Origin: an uncultured bacterium
GTDB lineage: Bacteria > Bacteroidota > Bacteroidia > Bacteroidales > Paludibacteraceae
Length of the DNA: 7,791 bases
Assembly: GCA_947074225.1 (NCBI GenBank)
Contig: CAMTOX010000079.1
Location: 1 to 7,791, forward strand
Direction: 5' to 3'
In this document: in pieces, positions 6,448 to 7,791 of the stretch
Layout: every line of letters begins with the position of its first letter
Position numbering within the stretch: the first letter of the stretch is position 1
Position numbers and translations under genes: made by a program
Notes under the pieces: model-generated
Databases searched by the model: none
What the model saw: only the letters and a program-made list of their open reading frames with translations
Told to the model about the DNA's origin: nothing

Positions 6448-7254
6448 TTAAAGTTCAACTTCGTAGGCTTGAATAACCTCTCTATTATCGTCCTTATACA
6501 AAAATGCTACCACACTGCAATTTTCATATACATATTCTTCAGGAACTTCATAAGTAAAAGTAAAATCAACCGTCTCTCCTACAGCAGGTAATGATACTTT
6601 CTGTCCCCAGGTGCCATTAATAGCTTCGCGTGCAACATGGTTATGAACATAGTTAGGATTACCACCGGTTGGTGTTACTTGGTATCCAACAATACCGCTT
6701 TCTAAAAGCAATAGTTGAAGGTTTACAGCCCCTGAGAATTCCTCTTCTAAAGTAGCTGTAATGACCAACTCTACGGAACGATTTGCGACGTCGGAAGTTG
6801 CTGTCATGGTCATATTCATAAGTGGGTCTATTACCAACTGTTGATTCACGCAGGTCATCCAAGTAGGTGTATTCTGCAATACTGAACCATTGAACGATGT
6901 TCTGTCGATCATTCCAATAGGGAATGCTTGTGGTGTTCCAAAAGCTTGGTAGTATGCAGTAGCCACTTCAGAGCGCAAATCGACATATGAATCGGAGGTT
7001 GCCGGACGAGTCCATTCGGTACCATCAGGGTGCAAACCAACCACTACCACATGCTCTCCATACATATCTATTAAGTTATGAGCTATTTCGGCCGCAGTCG
7101 GGCAGTTTACGCAACGGAATCCTGTGAACTCTTCCAAAAGTACTCGGCGCTCACCTAAGATAACTTCTACAGGGATTACACGATCTCCTTCAGAGATAAC
7201 ATCACAACTTGTTAGCGTTAATGCCGCGATAAATATATAAAATAATTTTTTCAT
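6448..7254 (-). CDS. Omp28-related lipoprotein with thioredoxin-like CxxC
   Basis: This 268-residue protein resembles the Omp28 family, named after a Porphyromonas gingivalis outer-membrane protein. The signal peptide (MKKLFYIFIAALT) ends in lipobox LTSC with Cys17. A thioredoxin-like domain spans about 37-140: the strand RRVLLEEFTGFRC leads to Cys48-Val-Asn-Cys51, then VVVVGLHPDG, and FGTPQAFPIGMIDR, where Pro112 would be the cis-proline beside the active site. Residues about 145-268 form a beta-rich domain with LQLLLLESGIVGYQ and a NYVHNHVAR segment that is usual in this family. With both cysteines and the cis-proline present it may have thiol-disulphide activity, though the family is also described as an adhesin or surface protein; the function is not settled. 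I chose the ATG at 7254 over the GTG at 7260. It starts 7 bp after the DUF6029-like stop codon, suggesting translational coupling, and is followed 27 bp later by a small lipoprotein gene. Confidence 0.9.
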   Translation of the reverse strand: MKKLFYIFIAALTLTSCDVISEGDRVIPVEVILGERRVLLEEFTGFRCVNCPTAAEIAHNLIDMYGEHVVVVGLHPDGTEWTRPATSDSYVDLRSEVATAYYQAFGTPQAFPIGMIDRTSFNGSVLQNTPTWMTCVNQQLVIDPLMNMTMTATSDVANRSVELVITATLEEEFSGAVNLQLLLLESGIVGYQVTPTGGNPNYVHNHVAREAINGTWGQKVSLPAVGETVDFTFTYEVPEEYVYENCSVVAFLYKDDNREVIQAYEVEL

Positions 7255-7261
7255 CTTCACA

Positions 7262-7791
7262 TTAGAAATTTACGTTATACGATATTGAGAGACCTTTACT
7301 TGCAGGTACATAACGACAAACACCACCCGAACAGTTATATCCGGCACGGGTTTTACCATATGCCAATTGCAAACGGTGTGACTTATAGTTATAAGTAGCA
7401 CCTACTTTATAGTAGTGAATCTTTGTCTCGCCAAAGTTATATAAGTCTGAGATTTCAAGCATTAACGATTTGTATAGTGCTAACTCATACATAATATAAC
7501 CCCATGATCCTTGGTCTTGTTGAGTATAAAGATATTGTACTTCACCACGCATAGCGACATTCTTATTCGCTGTATATTTCAACTCTACTATTCCGATGTT
7601 AGATTTTACCAAGTCGCCATTATGACCTTTACCTTCTACAATCTTTTTGTTGTTTATTTGTTACATATTCATAGCAGTCTTAGAGCATTTCTTAGTAAGT
7701 TTTTTATTCATCTTCAAGTTAATATCGGTAGATTATATTTAGTCGCCATACTCATAGACGTGAGTAGATTACCCACCGATACCTCTTCTAT
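7262..7791 (-). pseudogene. DUF6029-like outer-membrane beta-barrel protein, decayed and cut by the window edge
   Basis: The clear coding part (7262-7660) matches, as I remember the family, the C-terminal end of DUF6029 proteins, which are several hundred residues long. Its marks are KKIVEGKGHNGDLVKSN, YLYTQQDQGSWGYIMYELAL, KIHYYKVGATYNYKSHRLQLAYG, GGVCRYVPASKG and a final strand ending in Phe. Alternating hydrophobic residues and a terminal Phe suit an outer-membrane barrel. The frame is blocked by TAA at 7661-7663. Between that stop and the conserved segment there is no ATG; a TTG at 7612 or an ATG at 7552 would start inside it. Beyond the stop the same frame reads STDINLKMNKKLTKK, which still looks like this family, and GIGG further up. 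Three more in-frame TAA codons lie at 7733-7735, 7739-7741 and 7769-7771. A decayed gene is the best reading. Alternatives are sequencing error, or a 3' fragment joined to unrelated DNA. It would be the first gene of the envelope operon. Confidence 0.65.

Noticed and set aside
7664..7711. A 16-codon reading frame MNKKLTKK... on the - strand as a small peptide gene
   Set aside because: It is in the same frame as the DUF6029-like remnant and fits better as part of that decayed gene. It lacks a recognisable ribosome binding site.
7661..7791. Stop-codon reassignment (TAA read as an amino acid)
   Set aside because: TAA ends folE, recQ and the C26-M19 gene in the same window at the right places, so the code is standard here.

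Overview
The window looks like a chromosomal segment from a member of the Bacteroidales (phylum Bacteroidetes). The evidence is the gene content: a SPOR-domain protein beside folE, an Omp28-type lipoprotein, a DUF6029-like barrel protein, and a RecQ with its zinc cluster near the C-terminus. AT-rich leaders without strong Shine-Dalgarno sequences and lipoproteins with LVGC, LVAC and LTSC lipoboxes agree with this. The standard genetic code is in use, and TAA ends most of the genes.

The left part (1-5096) is read on the + strand. It starts with the last 63 codons of an ABC-2-type permease. Next is an unusual single-chain fusion of a class-I-amidotransferase-like gamma-glutamyl hydrolase (peptidase C26) with a zinc dipeptidase (M19). 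It is followed after 25 bp by an exported SPOR-domain protein, and after 43 bp by GTP cyclohydrolase I (folE). The close spacing suggests that these three are co-transcribed. A compact hairpin terminator follows folE, and recQ starts only 19 bp after its U-tract.

A near-perfect 39-bp palindrome at 5096-5134 separates the two convergent halves and can terminate transcription from both sides. The right part (5153-7791) is read on the - strand. In transcription order it holds a DUF6029-like outer-membrane protein remnant, an Omp28-family lipoprotein with a thioredoxin-like CxxC, a small lipoprotein, a strong terminator, and a second small lipoprotein that looks like a diverged paralogue of the first. 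The first three are 7 and 27 bp apart and form one likely operon of cell-envelope proteins; the fourth is probably transcribed separately. The DUF6029-like gene seems broken: its readable frame has no ATG upstream of the conserved region and is closed by an in-frame TAA at 7661-7663. Residues resembling the same protein seem to continue beyond that stop.

I see no CRISPR array, tRNA, rRNA, insertion sequence, phage gene or recognisable defence system. The most interesting items are the C26-M19 fusion, which could in principle take apart gamma-glutamyl peptides in two steps, the decaying DUF6029-like gene at the head of the lipoprotein operon, and the paralogous lipoprotein pair.
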